The notes beneath the pieces are model-generated. The model ran no database searches. It was not told the DNA's origin and was given only the letters and a program-made list of their open reading frames with translations. A DNA stretch of 64,000 nt from Actinomycetota bacterium (lineage in GTDB: Bacteria; Actinomycetota; Thermoleophilia; Solirubrobacterales; Solirubrobacteraceae). Location of the stretch: NCBI GenBank assembly GCA_018268595.1, contig JAFDWH010000026.1:248001-312000 (forward strand), in the 5' to 3' direction. This document shows, one piece after another, positions 15,469 through 23,679 of the stretch; within the stretch, counting starts at the first letter, position 1, and each line of letters begins with the position of its first letter. The position numbers and the translations under genes were made by a program.

Positions 15469-15857
15469 GGCGTCGTCGGCGTCGGCGTCGTCGTGCCCGG
15501 CACGCTCGTCGGCGGGACGACCGGCGCGGTCGGCACCGGCGAGGTCGCCGTGGGCGCCGTCGCGGGCGGGGCGAGCGGCGTCGAGGCGGTCGCCGGCACG
15601 GTCACCGTCGTGGCCGGCGGGGTCGACTCGGGCGTGTCGAGCAGCGTCACGAGCGCGACCGCGATCCCCGCCGCCAGCAGCGCCAGCACGACAAACGTGA
15701 GCGCCACCGGGATCCGCCAGCTGGGAGGCGGATGGACGCGCGTGCGCGCGGCGAGCCCGCACTCCAGGCACCAGCTCTGCTCGCCCCGCAGCGTGCTGCC
15801 GCAGCGGGGGCACAGCAGCGTGCCGGGCTCCGCGCCGGACTGGTGCAGCGCGCTCAC
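15465..15857 (-). CDS. Zinc-ribbon membrane protein with Pro/Thr-rich extracellular tail
   Basis: A 130-residue protein: N-terminal zinc ribbon (LLCPRCGSTLRGEQSWCLECG), one membrane helix (IPVALTFVVLALLAAGIAVALVTLL), then a low-complexity Thr/Pro/Val tail with repeated PTS/TAP units, likely outside the cell. Function unknown. The start is GTG at 15857, overlapping the stop of the preceding gene as GTGA, so it is the third gene of a coupled operon with a glycosyltransferase and another zinc-ribbon protein. Confidence 0.7.
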   Translation of the reverse strand: MSALHQSGAEPGTLLCPRCGSTLRGEQSWCLECGLAARTRVHPPPSWRIPVALTFVVLALLAAGIAVALVTLLDTPESTPPATTVTVPATASTPLAPPATAPTATSPVPTAPVVPPTSVPGTTTPTPTTP

Positions 15858-16597
15858 GCCGGCGTCGCGGGGCCTTGCACCGCGCCGCCGAGCGCGGCGC
15901 CGCAGTTCGCGCAGAACTTGTCGGCGCTGCCGTGAATCGCGAAGCAGCGCGGGCAGGTCCCGCCGACGCCCGGCTCGCGCACGTCGCGCAGGTCGCGCCG
16001 CTCGCCGAGCGCCCGCTCGAGCGCGTGCAGCTCGTCGTCGCACGCGCGGATGTGGTCGATCTTCTGCGCGATCAGGTCGTCGCGGCTGCGCTCGAAGCGC
16101 CGCAGGTCGAACACGAGCCCGCCGAGGTCGCGCACCTGCAGCTCGCGCAGCTTGCGCAGGTAGCGCAGCCGCCGCCGCATGCGCCCGCGCGCGCGGAAGC
16201 CGGGGCGGCGCGGCTCCGGCTGGTCGGCCGTCGTCTGCTCGGTCGCGGCGGTGGGCGGAGCGGCCGGGGCGGCCGCGGGCTCCGGCTGGGTCGCCGGACC
16301 CGCCGGCTGGGGCTCCGTCGCCGGCGGCGCCGCGGCAGGCGTCAGCGGCAGCCGCGTCGTCAGGTCCATCGCGGGCGGCGGGACGTCCGCCGCGGGCGCC
16401 GCTGCCGGCTCGTCGCTCGGCGGCGAGAGGGGCCCGCGGCGCTCCGTCGGCGCCTCGACCGCCGGCAGGTCGACCGTCGCCTGCTCGTCAGTCGTCGCGG
16501 CGTCCTCGGTCGCCGGCTGTGACGTGGGATCCGCCGGAGCCGACTCGTCGGAGGGGTCCGCGTGCCGGCGCGCGATGCGTTCGAACATGCCGCTCAT
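15854..16597 (-). CDS. Zinc-ribbon protein with disordered N-terminus and basic helix
   Basis: A 247-residue protein. About residues 12-130 are Pro/Ala/Thr/Glu-rich and look disordered. A basic segment (RRPGFRARGRMRRRLRYLRKLRELQVRDLGGLVFDLRRF) and a helical region rich in Arg, Asp and Glu follow. It ends with a zinc ribbon (GTCPRCFAIHGSADKFCANCG). No signal peptide or membrane helix is seen. ATG 16597 overlaps the glycosyltransferase stop as ATGA, which fixes the start. The role is unknown; the conserved order with a glycosyltransferase suggests a scaffold or regulator of envelope synthesis (inference). Confidence 0.7.
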   Translation of the reverse strand: MSGMFERIARRHADPSDESAPADPTSQPATEDAATTDEQATVDLPAVEAPTERRGPLSPPSDEPAAAPAADVPPPAMDLTTRLPLTPAAAPPATEPQPAGPATQPEPAAAPAAPPTAATEQTTADQPEPRRPGFRARGRMRRRLRYLRKLRELQVRDLGGLVFDLRRFERSRDDLIAQKIDHIRACDDELHALERALGERRDLRDVREPGVGGTCPRCFAIHGSADKFCANCGAALGGAVQGPATPA

Positions 16598-17604
16598 CGG
16601 TCGGGGGGCGCCGTCTGCCCTGCACGGACGGCGACTCGGCGGCGAGGATACCAACGGGGGCGGTCCGTCCCGCTGCTTTCCGCTGCGATGGCCCGCCACG
16701 CCGCCAGCACCCGCGCGGCCATCCGCTGCGCGGAGAACAGCTCGGCGCGCGCGCGCCCGGCGACGCGCGGGTCGGCGCTCGCGAGCTGCGGCGCGAGCGC
16801 CGCGCGCCAGGCGTCCGCGTCGAACGGCCCGCAGTGCGTCCCGGCGACCCCGTCGAGCGCGAGCGGGGCGATCCCGACGGGCGTCGCGAGCACGGGCACG
16901 TCGCAAGCGAGCGCCTCCAGCACGGCGAGCCCGAAGCCCTCGCGCTCCGACGGCACGAGCACGGCGTTGGCCGCGTTGACCCAGTGCGGCACCTCGTCGG
17001 GGTGGACGTCGCCGAGCGTCAGCAGCGGCACGTCGCCGGCCACCTCGCGGGCGCGGTCGAAGCGCTTCTCCGCGCGCGCCGGGTCGGCAGGGAACAGCAG
17101 GCACGGCGCGTTGGGGTCCAGCCCCAGCCGTCTGCGCGCCTCCACGCGCGGCAGCGGGCGGAAGCGCTCGAGGTCGACGCCGCACGGCAGCACCGCGACG
17201 CGCCGCCGCGTGCCCGCGCCGTCGATCCGCTCGCGCGCGAGCGAGGCCGACACCGTCGCGGCGAGGTCGACGAGGTGCATCGCACCGCGGCTCAGGCGTC
17301 CGCTGCGCGGGTGCGCGAGGTCGGTGCCGTGGAACGTCACGACGTGCGGCGCCCCGCGCAGCGCCAGCGCCGGCCAGGCGGTGAGGCCGAAGTGCGCGTG
17401 GATCACGTCGAAGCGCTCGGCCGCGTAGCGGCGGCGCAGCGCGCGCGCGGCGCGCGGGTAGGAGCGCAGCCCGGGCGGGAAGGCGAACAGCTCGACCTCG
17501 ACGCCGTCGAGCTGTCGCAGCGCCTCGACCTGGTCGCGCACGAAGCGCCCCAGCGCGGGCCGTGCGGGCGTCGGGTGCATGTTCGTGACGACGAGCGCAC
17601 GCAT
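16594..17604 (-). CDS. GT4-family glycosyltransferase
   Basis: A 336-residue GT-B fold glycosyltransferase. The N-terminus MRALVVTNMHPTPARPALGRFVRDQVEALRQ and HAHFGLTAWPAL and VVTFHGTDL fit the acceptor domain. LPCGVDLERFRPL, then LVPSEREGFGLAVLEALACDVPVLATPVG, carries the EX7E nucleotide-sugar motif of GT4. Sugar and acceptor are unknown. TACGCT (17620-17615, - strand) lies 10 bases before ATG 17604, supporting a leaderless first gene of the operon. Confidence 0.88.
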   Translation of the reverse strand: MRALVVTNMHPTPARPALGRFVRDQVEALRQLDGVEVELFAFPPGLRSYPRAARALRRRYAAERFDVIHAHFGLTAWPALALRGAPHVVTFHGTDLAHPRSGRLSRGAMHLVDLAATVSASLARERIDGAGTRRRVAVLPCGVDLERFRPLPRVEARRRLGLDPNAPCLLFPADPARAEKRFDRAREVAGDVPLLTLGDVHPDEVPHWVNAANAVLVPSEREGFGLAVLEALACDVPVLATPVGIAPLALDGVAGTHCGPFDADAWRAALAPQLASADPRVAGRARAELFSAQRMAARVLAAWRAIAAESSGTDRPRWYPRRRVAVRAGQTAPPDR

Positions 17605-17716
17605 CGGCTGCGCCAGCGTACTCGCGTGCGTGTTTCGTCGCAGACGCGTGTAGCGCCGCAACAGGTCCCGGCCCAAGACTCGGCCGCGTTTCGTCGAGCG
17701 ACGCGAAGGAGGACGG

Positions 17717-17935
17717 GTGATTCACCGACTGACGGGTTGGCTGCACGTGCGGATCGTCGCCGTGTGGGCGGGCGAGCGCGGGCAGGGGACGGTCGAGTAC
17801 GTCGCGTTGATCCTGCTGGTGGCAGCGCTGCTGGCGGGGGTCGTGGCGGCCACGAAGGGCACGAAGTTCGGCACCGGCGGGATCGCCGAGGCGATCGTCG
17901 ACCAGATCAAGTCGGCGCTGAAGAACCTCCGGTAG
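17717..17935 (+). CDS. Flp-type (type IVb) prepilin, orphan
   Basis: A 72-residue pilin-like protein. GERGQGTVEYVALILLVAALLAGVV has the class III prepilin cleavage context (Gly before QGTVE, with Glu at +5) followed directly by the hydrophobic helix. The remainder is short (residues 48-72), as in Flp pilins. GTG 17717 has a strong Shine-Dalgarno (AAGGAGGA, 17707-17714). No tad/cpa secretion or prepilin peptidase genes are nearby. Confidence 0.85.
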   Translation: MIHRLTGWLHVRIVAVWAGERGQGTVEYVALILLVAALLAGVVAATKGTKFGTGGIAEAIVDQIKSALKNLR

Positions 17936-17998
17936 CGCACGGCTCGCGGCGCGCCGCCGCGCGCGCCGCGAGCCGCTTCCGCGGGTGGCTCTGACACC

Positions 17999-18847
17999 AT
18001 GTCGGCCATGTCCGCGACCGATCGCGACCGGCCGATCGCCGTCTTCGACTCGGGCGTCGGGGGGCTCACCGTGCTGCACGAGCTGCTCGTCGCGCTGCCG
18101 GGCGAGGACTTCCTCTACCTCGGCGACACCGCGCGCTTCCCCTACGGCGAGAAGACGCACGAGCAGCTGCGCACGTTCGCGCTGGAGATCGCCGAGCACC
18201 TGCTCGCGCGCGACGCGAAGCTGCTCGTCGTGGCGTGCGGCTCGGCGACCGCGGCGGCGTTGCCGCTGCTGCGCGACCGCCTCGCCGGCAGCGGCGTCGA
18301 CGTGCTCGGCGTGATCGAGCCGGCCGCGCAGCTCGCCGTCGAGGCGACGCGCAGCGGGCGCATCGGCGTGCTGGCGACGCCCGCGACCGTCGCGAGCGGC
18401 GCGTTCTCCGACGCGATCGCGGCCGGCGACCCGCGGGCGCACGTCGAGAGCGTCGCCTGCCCGGACCTCGCGCCGATCATCCAGAGCGGCTTCCCGTTCG
18501 ACGAGCGCGTCGTCGAGACCGTCCGCCGCTACACGACGCCGCTGCGCGCGGCCGACGTCGACACGGTGATCCTCGGCTCGACCCACTATCCGCTCGTCGC
18601 GCCGATGCTGCAGCGGATGCTGGGGCGCGGCGTGCGGCTCGTCAGCTCCGGCGAGGGCGTCGCGCGCGCGGTCGAGCGGACGCTCGCGGCGCGCGAGCTG
18701 CTCGCCGAGCGGCCGCTGGAGGGGGCGTACCGCTTCCACACGACCGGCGACGTCGAGTCCTTCCGCGCGCTGGGGACGCGCTTTCTGCAGATGCCGCTCG
18801 GCGAGGTCGAGCGGGTCGTCCTGACCCCAGTGGAGGTGCCGGTGTGA
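17999..18847 (+). CDS. murI: Glutamate racemase homologue with second catalytic Cys replaced
   Basis: A 282-residue Asp/Glu racemase-family protein that should supply D-glutamate for peptidoglycan. [17 protein letters not shown] and [13 protein letters not shown] are classic MurI motifs. The first catalytic cysteine is in [11 protein letters not shown] (Cys80; the family usually has ACNTA). The second motif, normally GCTHYPL, is GSTHYPL here, with Ser194 in place of Cys. The rest of the sequence is well kept, so it is not a decayed gene. Either Ser replaces Cys with altered activity or the substrate differs. It overlaps the RNase PH gene as GTGA. Confidence 0.85.
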   Translation: MSAMSATDRDRPIAVFDSGVGGLTVLHELLVALPGEDFLYLGDTARFPYGEKTHEQLRTFALEIAEHLLARDAKLLVVACGSATAAALPLLRDRLAGSGVDVLGVIEPAAQLAVEATRSGRIGVLATPATVASGAFSDAIAAGDPRAHVESVACPDLAPIIQSGFPFDERVVETVRRYTTPLRAADVDTVILGSTHYPLVAPMLQRMLGRGVRLVSSGEGVARAVERTLAARELLAERPLEGAYRFHTTGDVESFRALGTRFLQMPLGEVERVVLTPVEVPV

Positions 18848-19587
18848 CGAGCGGTGCGACGAGCGTGCAGCGCAGCTACGGGCGCACGCCCGGCGAGCTG
18901 CGTCCCGTGGAGATCGAGCCCGGCTTCGTGCGCAGCGCGACCGGCTCGGCGCTGATCTCGGTCGGCGAGACGCGCGTGATCTGCACCGCCTCCGTCGAGG
19001 AGAGCGTGCCGCGCTGGATGGTCGGCAGCGGCAGAGGCTGGGTGACGGCCGAGTACGGGATGCTGCCCGCCTCGACGGGGCAGCGCAAGGCGCGCGACGT
19101 CACGAAGGGCCGCGCCGACGGGCGCACGGTCGAGATCCAGCGCCTGATCGGCCGCTCGCTGCGCGGCGTGGTCGACTTCGAGGGACTCGGCGAGCGCACG
19201 ATCTACGTCGACTGCGACGTGCTGCAGGCCGACGGCGGCACGCGCTGCGCCTCGATCACCGGCGGGATGGTGGCGCTGCGGCTCGCGTGCGAGCGACTCG
19301 TCGCCGCCGGCAGACTCGCGCGCGTCCCGCTGACCGGCAGCGTCGCGGCCGTGTCGGTCGGGATCGTCGGCGGCATGCCGCTGCTCGACCTCGACTACCC
19401 GGAGGACTCGACCGCCGAGGTCGACGCGAACGTCGTGATGACGGCCGACGGCGGCCTCGTGGAGGTGCAGGCGACGGCCGAGCGCACGCCGCTCTCGCGC
19501 GCCCATCTCGACGAGCTGCTCGCGCTCGCGGCGGACGGGATCGAGCGCCTGCGCGACCTGCAGGACGCGGCGGCGGCCGCCGCCTAG
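18844..19587 (+). CDS. rph: Ribonuclease PH
   Basis: A 247-residue phosphorolytic 3'-5' exoribonuclease that trims tRNA 3' ends. The N-terminal [79 protein letters not shown] and [21 protein letters not shown] are diagnostic. GTG 18844 overlaps the murI stop (GTGA). rdgB follows; the murI-rph-rdgB order is common in actinobacteria. Confidence 0.96.
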   Translation: MTSGATSVQRSYGRTPGELRPVEIEPGFVRSATGSALISVGETRVICTASVEESVPRWMVGSGRGWVTAEYGMLPASTGQRKARDVTKGRADGRTVEIQRLIGRSLRGVVDFEGLGERTIYVDCDVLQADGGTRCASITGGMVALRLACERLVAAGRLARVPLTGSVAAVSVGIVGGMPLLDLDYPEDSTAEVDANVVMTADGGLVEVQATAERTPLSRAHLDELLALAADGIERLRDLQDAAAAAA

Positions 19588-19600
19588 ATGGTCTAGCGCC

Positions 19601-20191
19601 GTGCGGTTGCTGCTGGCGACGCGCAACGCCCACAAGCTGCGCGAGTTCGCGCGGCTGGCCGACGGGTGGGCCGGGGGATCGATCTCGATCGATCCGCTGC
19701 CCGACAAGGTCGAGCTGCCGCCGGAGGACGGTGCGACGTTCGCGGAGAACGCGCTCGGCAAGGCGCGCGCCGCCGCCGCCGCGACCGGCCGCGTCGCGAT
19801 CGCCGACGACTCGGGGATCGAGGCGGCCGCGCTCGGCGGGCGGCCGGGGATCCGCTCGGCCCGCTACGCGGGCGAACGGGCGAGCGACCGCGAGAACCTC
19901 GACAAGCTGCTGCGCGAGGCGCCGGCCGGCAGCGCGCTCGCGTACGTCTGCGCGCTCGCCTACGTCGATCCGGGCAGCGGCGAGGAGCGCGTCTTCGAGG
20001 AGCGCTGCAGCGGCACGCTGGCGGCGAGCCCGCGCGGCGAGCGCGGCTTCGGCTACGACCCGGCGTTCCTGCCGGACGACGGGGTACCCGACCACACGAT
20101 GGCCGAGTTGAGCGACGCCGAGAAGGACGCGATCAGCCACCGCGGTCGAGCGGTGCGCGCGCTGCTCGCGTGGCTGCCGGTCCCGGACTGA
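19601..20191 (+). CDS. rdgB: XTP/dITP pyrophosphatase (RdgB/HAM1)
   Basis: A 196-residue house-cleaning nucleotide pyrophosphatase. LLLATRNAHKLREF, ATFAENALGKARAAA, AIADDSGIEAAALGGRPGIRSARYAG and GERGFGYDPAFLPDD with FAELS-like MAELSDAEKDAISHRGRA are the family motifs. It starts with GTG 13 bases after the rph stop and is probably in the same transcript. Confidence 0.95.
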   Translation: MRLLLATRNAHKLREFARLADGWAGGSISIDPLPDKVELPPEDGATFAENALGKARAAAAATGRVAIADDSGIEAAALGGRPGIRSARYAGERASDRENLDKLLREAPAGSALAYVCALAYVDPGSGEERVFEERCSGTLAASPRGERGFGYDPAFLPDDGVPDHTMAELSDAEKDAISHRGRAVRALLAWLPVPD

Positions 20192-20195
20192 CGCG

Positions 20196-21158
20196 ATGAG
20201 CGCGGCCGCGGCCCACGAGCGCGACACGCCCCGCAAGCGGCGCGCGGCCGGGCTGTCGATCGCGTCGAACCTGGCGCTGATCCTGCTCAAGCTGGTGGCC
20301 GGCGTCGTGACCGGCTCGGTCGCGATCGTGACGGAGGCGGTCCACTCGGGGGTCGACCTGATCGCGTCGGTCGTGGCGTACTTCTCGGTCCGCAAGGCGG
20401 GCGAGCCCGCCGACGAGTCGCACCGTTACGGGCACGAGAAGATCGAGAACCTGGCGGCGGCGATCGAGGGGATGCTGATCCTCGTCGGCTCCGGGATCAT
20501 CGTGTTCGAGTCGCTGCGGCGGCTGATCCGCGGCGGGACGGTCGAGCATCTCGGCTTCGGCATCGCCGTCGTCGCCTTCTCCGCGCTCGCCAACCTGCTC
20601 GTCTCGGCGGTGATCGGCCGCACGGCGCGCGCGACGGCCTCGCCGGCGCTGAGCGGGGACGCCGCGCATCTGCGCACCGACGCGTACACCTCGCTGGCGG
20701 TCCTCGCGGGGCTCGCGCTCGTCGAGCTGACAGGCGCGCAATGGCTCGACCCCGTCGTGGCGCTGGTCGTCGCGGGCGCGATCGTCCGTGCCGGCGTGCG
20801 GCTGCTGCTGGGCTCCTCGCGCGTGCTGGTCGACGAGGCGCTGCCGGAGGACGAGCGGGCCGCGATCCACGCCGAGGTCGTCGCGTTCGGGAACCGCGGC
20901 GTCGTCGGCTATCACCAGCTCCGCACCCGGCGCGCGGGCGCGCGCCGCTACGTCGACCTGCACCTGCAGTTCGAGGCCGGCACGACGCTCGAGCAGGCCC
21001 ACGAGATCGCGCACGCGATCCAGGACGCGATCGCCGCGCGGCTCGACGGCGCGGACGTGCTGATCCACCTCGAGCCGGCCGACCGCGTGCGGCCCGGGAC
21101 CGAGTGGACGCGCACCGAGGCCGGCGGCGCGGCCGGCGGCACAGCTAGCGCAGGTTGA
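20196..21158 (+). CDS. Cation diffusion facilitator family transporter
   Basis: A 320-residue divalent-metal efflux protein. Six membrane segments span about residues 18-205. The transport-site motifs are TEAVHSGVDLIAS (His and Asp) and HLRTDAYTS (His and Asp), and SHRYGHEKIENL is the conserved CDF loop. The C-terminal cytosolic domain (RRYVDLHLQFEAGTTLEQAHEIAHAIQ) is the ferredoxin-like metal-sensing dimer module. Metal specificity (zinc, manganese or iron) cannot be told with certainty. It starts 4 bases after rdgB. Confidence 0.92.
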   Translation: MSAAAAHERDTPRKRRAAGLSIASNLALILLKLVAGVVTGSVAIVTEAVHSGVDLIASVVAYFSVRKAGEPADESHRYGHEKIENLAAAIEGMLILVGSGIIVFESLRRLIRGGTVEHLGFGIAVVAFSALANLLVSAVIGRTARATASPALSGDAAHLRTDAYTSLAVLAGLALVELTGAQWLDPVVALVVAGAIVRAGVRLLLGSSRVLVDEALPEDERAAIHAEVVAFGNRGVVGYHQLRTRRAGARRYVDLHLQFEAGTTLEQAHEIAHAIQDAIAARLDGADVLIHLEPADRVRPGTEWTRTEAGGAAGGTASAG

Positions 21159-21309
21159 TCGCGGCCGAGCAGGCGACCGCGAAGACGACTGCCGCGTAGC
21201 CGACGTAGCCGCTGGCGAGCAGCAGCACGACGCCGATCAGGCAGCTTCCGACGGTCACGAGCCAGGCGATGCGCGACAGCGGCACTGGCGTATTCTCGCG
21301 TGCCGGCAT
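21145..21309 (-). CDS. Small membrane protein, 54 aa
   Basis: A short gene on the - strand: MPARENTPVPLSRIAWLVTV..., with two hydrophobic stretches (about residues 14-31 and 34-50) ending AINLR. It fills the gap between the cation transporter, whose last 14 bases it overlaps, and the next gene. Its ATG and that of the divergent gene share the tetramer CATG at 21307-21310. No -10 is evident for this strand, so it may start at the GTG of codon 9. Family unknown. Confidence 0.45.
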   Translation of the reverse strand: MPARENTPVPLSRIAWLVTVGSCLIGVVLLLASGYVGYAAVVFAVACSAAINLR

Positions 21310-21628
21310 GACGGCTCCGCTGACGCCCGCGCTCGCGCTCGCCTACCTGCGCGAGCTGTCGCTCGACGTGCGCGCCGCCGTCGTGCTCGACGCGGCGGGC
21401 CGTCCCGTGGCCGGCGACACGAGCATCGCGGACGCGGCGCGGGCGCTGCTCGCGGACGGCGCCGCGCCCGCGCCGAGCGAGCGGGCCCTGCACGCCGCGC
21501 GCACGGCCGATGGTGGCGCAATCGCGGTCCTTGCAGGGGATTTTGCGCTCGCTCCGCTGCTCGACCACGACCTCGCGGCGATCGCGCAGGCGCTCGTCAC
21601 GGCGCCGGCCGATCTGCCGGGAACGTGA
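21308..21628 (+). CDS. Small unknown protein, roadblock-like
   Basis: A 106-residue Ala-rich protein. AYLRELSLDVRAAVVLDAAGRPVAGD and the later AIAVLAGDFALAPLLDHDLAAIAQAL resemble the beta-alpha pattern of roadblock/LC7 modules, but the match is by eye only. TATTCT (21291-21296) lies 11 bases before the ATG, so the message is probably leaderless. It ends just before the inverted repeat at 21630 and the HU gene. Confidence 0.55.
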   Translation: MTAPLTPALALAYLRELSLDVRAAVVLDAAGRPVAGDTSIADAARALLADGAAPAPSERALHAARTADGGAIAVLAGDFALAPLLDHDLAAIAQALVTAPADLPGT

Positions 21629-21629
21629 G

Positions 21630-21651
21630 ATTTCCCGTACTGACGGGAAAT
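21630..21651. terminator. Perfect inverted repeat between the 106-aa gene and HU
   Basis: ATTTCCCGT-actg-ACGGGAAAT: a 9-bp perfect stem beginning 2 bases after the stop at 21628. It may end the upstream gene or act as an operator of the HU promoter (TTGTTC 21657-21662, 16-base spacer, TTAGCT 21679-21684). No T tract follows. Confidence 0.45.
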
Positions 21652-21720
21652 TCGCGTTGTTCCCGTCCGCGCGGGTTGTTAGCTTCGGCCATCCCCCGAA
21701 CACCCTCGAAGGAGGAAGAC

Positions 21721-21996
21721 GTGACGAAATCCGAGTTCGTCGACCAGGTCTCCGCGAACAGCGGGCTCAGCAAGAAGGATGCAGGCGACGCCGTCGACGC
21801 GGTCCTCCAGACGATCGAGGACGCGCTCAAGCGCGGCAGCGAGGTGACCTTCTCCGGCTTCGGAAAGTTCCACGTCGCCGAGCGCAGCGCCCGCGAGGGT
21901 CGCAACCCGAGCACCGGTGAGAAGATCCAGATCGCCGCGTCGCGCGTCCCGCGCTTCACGCCGGGGTCGGGTCTGAAGAAGGCCGTCAAGGGCTGA
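21721..21996 (+). CDS. HU-family nucleoid protein
   Basis: A 91-residue histone-like DNA-binding protein. MTKSEFVDQVSANSGLSKKDAGDAVDAVLQTIEDALKRGSEVTFSGFGKFHVAERSAREGRNPSTGEKI with the beta-arm tip RNPSTGEKI is diagnostic of HU. It lacks the Lys/Ala/Pro-rich C-terminal tail of mycobacterial HupB. GTG 21721 has a strong Shine-Dalgarno (AAGGAGGA, 21709-21716). Candidate promoter TTGTTC/TTAGCT at 21657-21684. Confidence 0.95.
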   Translation: MTKSEFVDQVSANSGLSKKDAGDAVDAVLQTIEDALKRGSEVTFSGFGKFHVAERSAREGRNPSTGEKIQIAASRVPRFTPGSGLKKAVKG

Positions 21997-22047
21997 CACG
22001 CCGGACGGCGCGGTCTGACGCGCACGTCACGTGCCGTGCCTCCGGCC

Positions 22048-22080
22048 GGTCCCGTCGCCGCCGCTCGCGGTGACGGGACC
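22048..22080 (+). terminator. Hairpin downstream of HU
   Basis: GGTCCCGTCGCC pairs with GGTGACGGGACC (one G-T pair) around a 9-base loop. It lies 52 bases after the HU stop and before the LysM promoter (TAACAT 22106-22111). There is no long T run, as is usual in this window. Confidence 0.5.
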
Positions 22081-22120
22081 TGTCGTGCCGTCGCGAGGGC
22101 GCAGCTAACATCGGCGCGCG

Positions 22121-22432
22121 ATGGCGGACCGGAACCCTGCACGGCTGGCGGCGCCGTTCGCGCTGCTCGCGGCGGTCGTCGCCGTCGCGCTCGTCGTCGC
22201 GACCTCCAAGGTCGACTCGACGAGCAACCCGCCGGCTCGCTCCAGGCCGGCCGCCACACAGCCGGCCAGACACGCGAGAGCGGTCCCCAAGGTCTACGTC
22301 GTGAAGGCCGGCGACACGCTCACGCTGATCGCCGACCGGACGGGCGTGTCGCTCGACACGATCATGGCGCTGAACCCGAACGTGGACCCGAACGCGCTGC
22401 AGACCGGGCAGCGCCTCAAGCTGTCGCGCTGA
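22121..22432 (+). CDS. LysM-domain membrane protein
   Basis: A 103-residue protein: one N-terminal membrane helix (AAPFALLAAVVAVALVVA), a short Ser/Pro/Arg linker, and one LysM peptidoglycan-binding domain (VYVVKAGDTLTLIADRTGVSLDTIMALNPNVDPNALQTGQRLKL). It would anchor to or sense peptidoglycan outside the membrane. TAACAT (22106-22111) is 9 bases before the ATG, so leaderless. Its TGA overlaps the ATG of the carboxypeptidase gene (TGATG), which suggests joint action in the wall. Confidence 0.9.
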   Translation: MADRNPARLAAPFALLAAVVAVALVVATSKVDSTSNPPARSRPAATQPARHARAVPKVYVVKAGDTLTLIADRTGVSLDTIMALNPNVDPNALQTGQRLKLSR

Positions 22433-23679
22433 TGGCGACGCGCAGGCGCAGCGCGCGCCGGGCGCTCGTCGCACTGCTCGCGGCGGTCGTGCTGGGCGCA
22501 GGGGGCGGGACTGCCGCCGCCGCGATCCCGGCGCCGCCGGCGCTGTCGGCGCCCTCGGCGGCGGTCTTCGAGGCCTCGACCGGGAAGCCGCTGCTCGGCC
22601 GCGACGCCGGCCGGCGGCGGCTGATCGCCAGCACGACGAAGCTGATGACCGCGCTGGTCGCCGTCGGGGCCGTCCCGCTCGACCGCGTCTGCACCGCGCC
22701 GCCGTACTCGGCGGGGCCGCTCGAGACGCAGATCGGGCTGCGCGCCGGCGAGCGCATGCGCGTGCGCGACCTGCTGCGCGCCATGCTGCTGCCGAGCGCG
22801 AACGACGCGGCCGCCACGCTCGCCGTCTGCGTCGCCGGCTCACGCGGCGCGTTCGTCGCACGCATGAACGCGCGCGCCCGCGAGCTGGGCCTGGCGCACA
22901 CGCACTTCTCGACGCCCGTCGGCCTCGACGACCGCGGCAACTACTCGACCGCCGCCGACCTCGTGCGGCTCGCGCTCGCGGCGCGCGGCGACGCCTTCCT
23001 GCGCCGCACGATGGACCTGCGCCGGGCGGTCCTGCGCAGCGGCGACCGCGTGCGGATCGTCGTCAACCGCAACACGCTCGTGCAGCGCGTGCCGTGGGTG
23101 AACGGCGTCAAGACCGGTCACACGGACGCGGCCGGCTACATCCTCGTCGCGTCCGGGACCCGCCATGACACGACGTTCGTCGCTGCCGTCCTCGGCGATC
23201 CGAGCGAGGCCGCGCGCAACGCCGACGCGCTGGCGCTCCTGAAGTGGGCGTTCGCGAGCTACCGGGTCGCGACGCCGGTGGTGCGCGGCGCCGTCTACGC
23301 GCGCCCGGCCGTCGCGGGCCGGCCGGGTGACCACGTCGCGGTCGTCGCCACGCGCGACGTGCGCGAGCCGCTGCGGCGCGACGTGCGCGTGCGGCTCGCC
23401 GTCGATGTGCCGAGAGAGCTGACCGGCCCGCTGCCGCGCCGCACCGTCGTCGGCCGCGCGACGGTGCTCGCGAACGGCCGTGCGATCGCCCGCGTGCAGC
23501 TCGTCACGCGCTCGGCGGTGCCGTCGGTCGGGCTGCTGGAGCGGGCGCTGCGGAGGGTGGACGGTCCGGGTAGCCTGATAGCCATCGTGGCGTTGCTCGG
23601 AGGTGCGGCCATCCTGCTCGTGCGAGCGCGCGACGTCCGCCGGCGCGAGCGACGGCGGGCTGACACGGAGGCAGCATGA
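22432..23679 (+). CDS. D-alanyl-D-alanine carboxypeptidase (PBP5/DacF type)
   Basis: A 415-residue serine peptidase S11. Signal sequence residues 8-30 (ALVALLAAVVLGAGGGTAAAA). Catalytic SXXK is STTKLM (Ser67, Lys70), the SXN motif is in LLPSANDAAATLA, and KTG is in VNGVKTGHTDAAGY. After the catalytic domain there is a beta-rich region and a C-terminal membrane helix (LIAIVALLGGAAILLVRA) with a basic tail. It trims pentapeptide side chains. The stop overlaps the next start as ATGA. Confidence 0.93.
   Translation: MATRRRSARRALVALLAAVVLGAGGGTAAAAIPAPPALSAPSAAVFEASTGKPLLGRDAGRRRLIASTTKLMTALVAVGAVPLDRVCTAPPYSAGPLETQIGLRAGERMRVRDLLRAMLLPSANDAAATLAVCVAGSRGAFVARMNARARELGLAHTHFSTPVGLDDRGNYSTAADLVRLALAARGDAFLRRTMDLRRAVLRSGDRVRIVVNRNTLVQRVPWVNGVKTGHTDAAGYILVASGTRHDTTFVAAVLGDPSEAARNADALALLKWAFASYRVATPVVRGAVYARPAVAGRPGDHVAVVATRDVREPLRRDVRVRLAVDVPRELTGPLPRRTVVGRATVLANGRAIARVQLVTRSAVPSVGLLERALRRVDGPGSLIAIVALLGGAAILLVRARDVRRRERRRADTEAA

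Noticed and set aside
12967-15813. A 948-codon - strand frame reading through from nadB into the deacetylase region
   Set aside because: Only the part from 14421 downward is NadB; the upstream part is antisense to the well-conserved deacetylase gene, so it is not a fusion.
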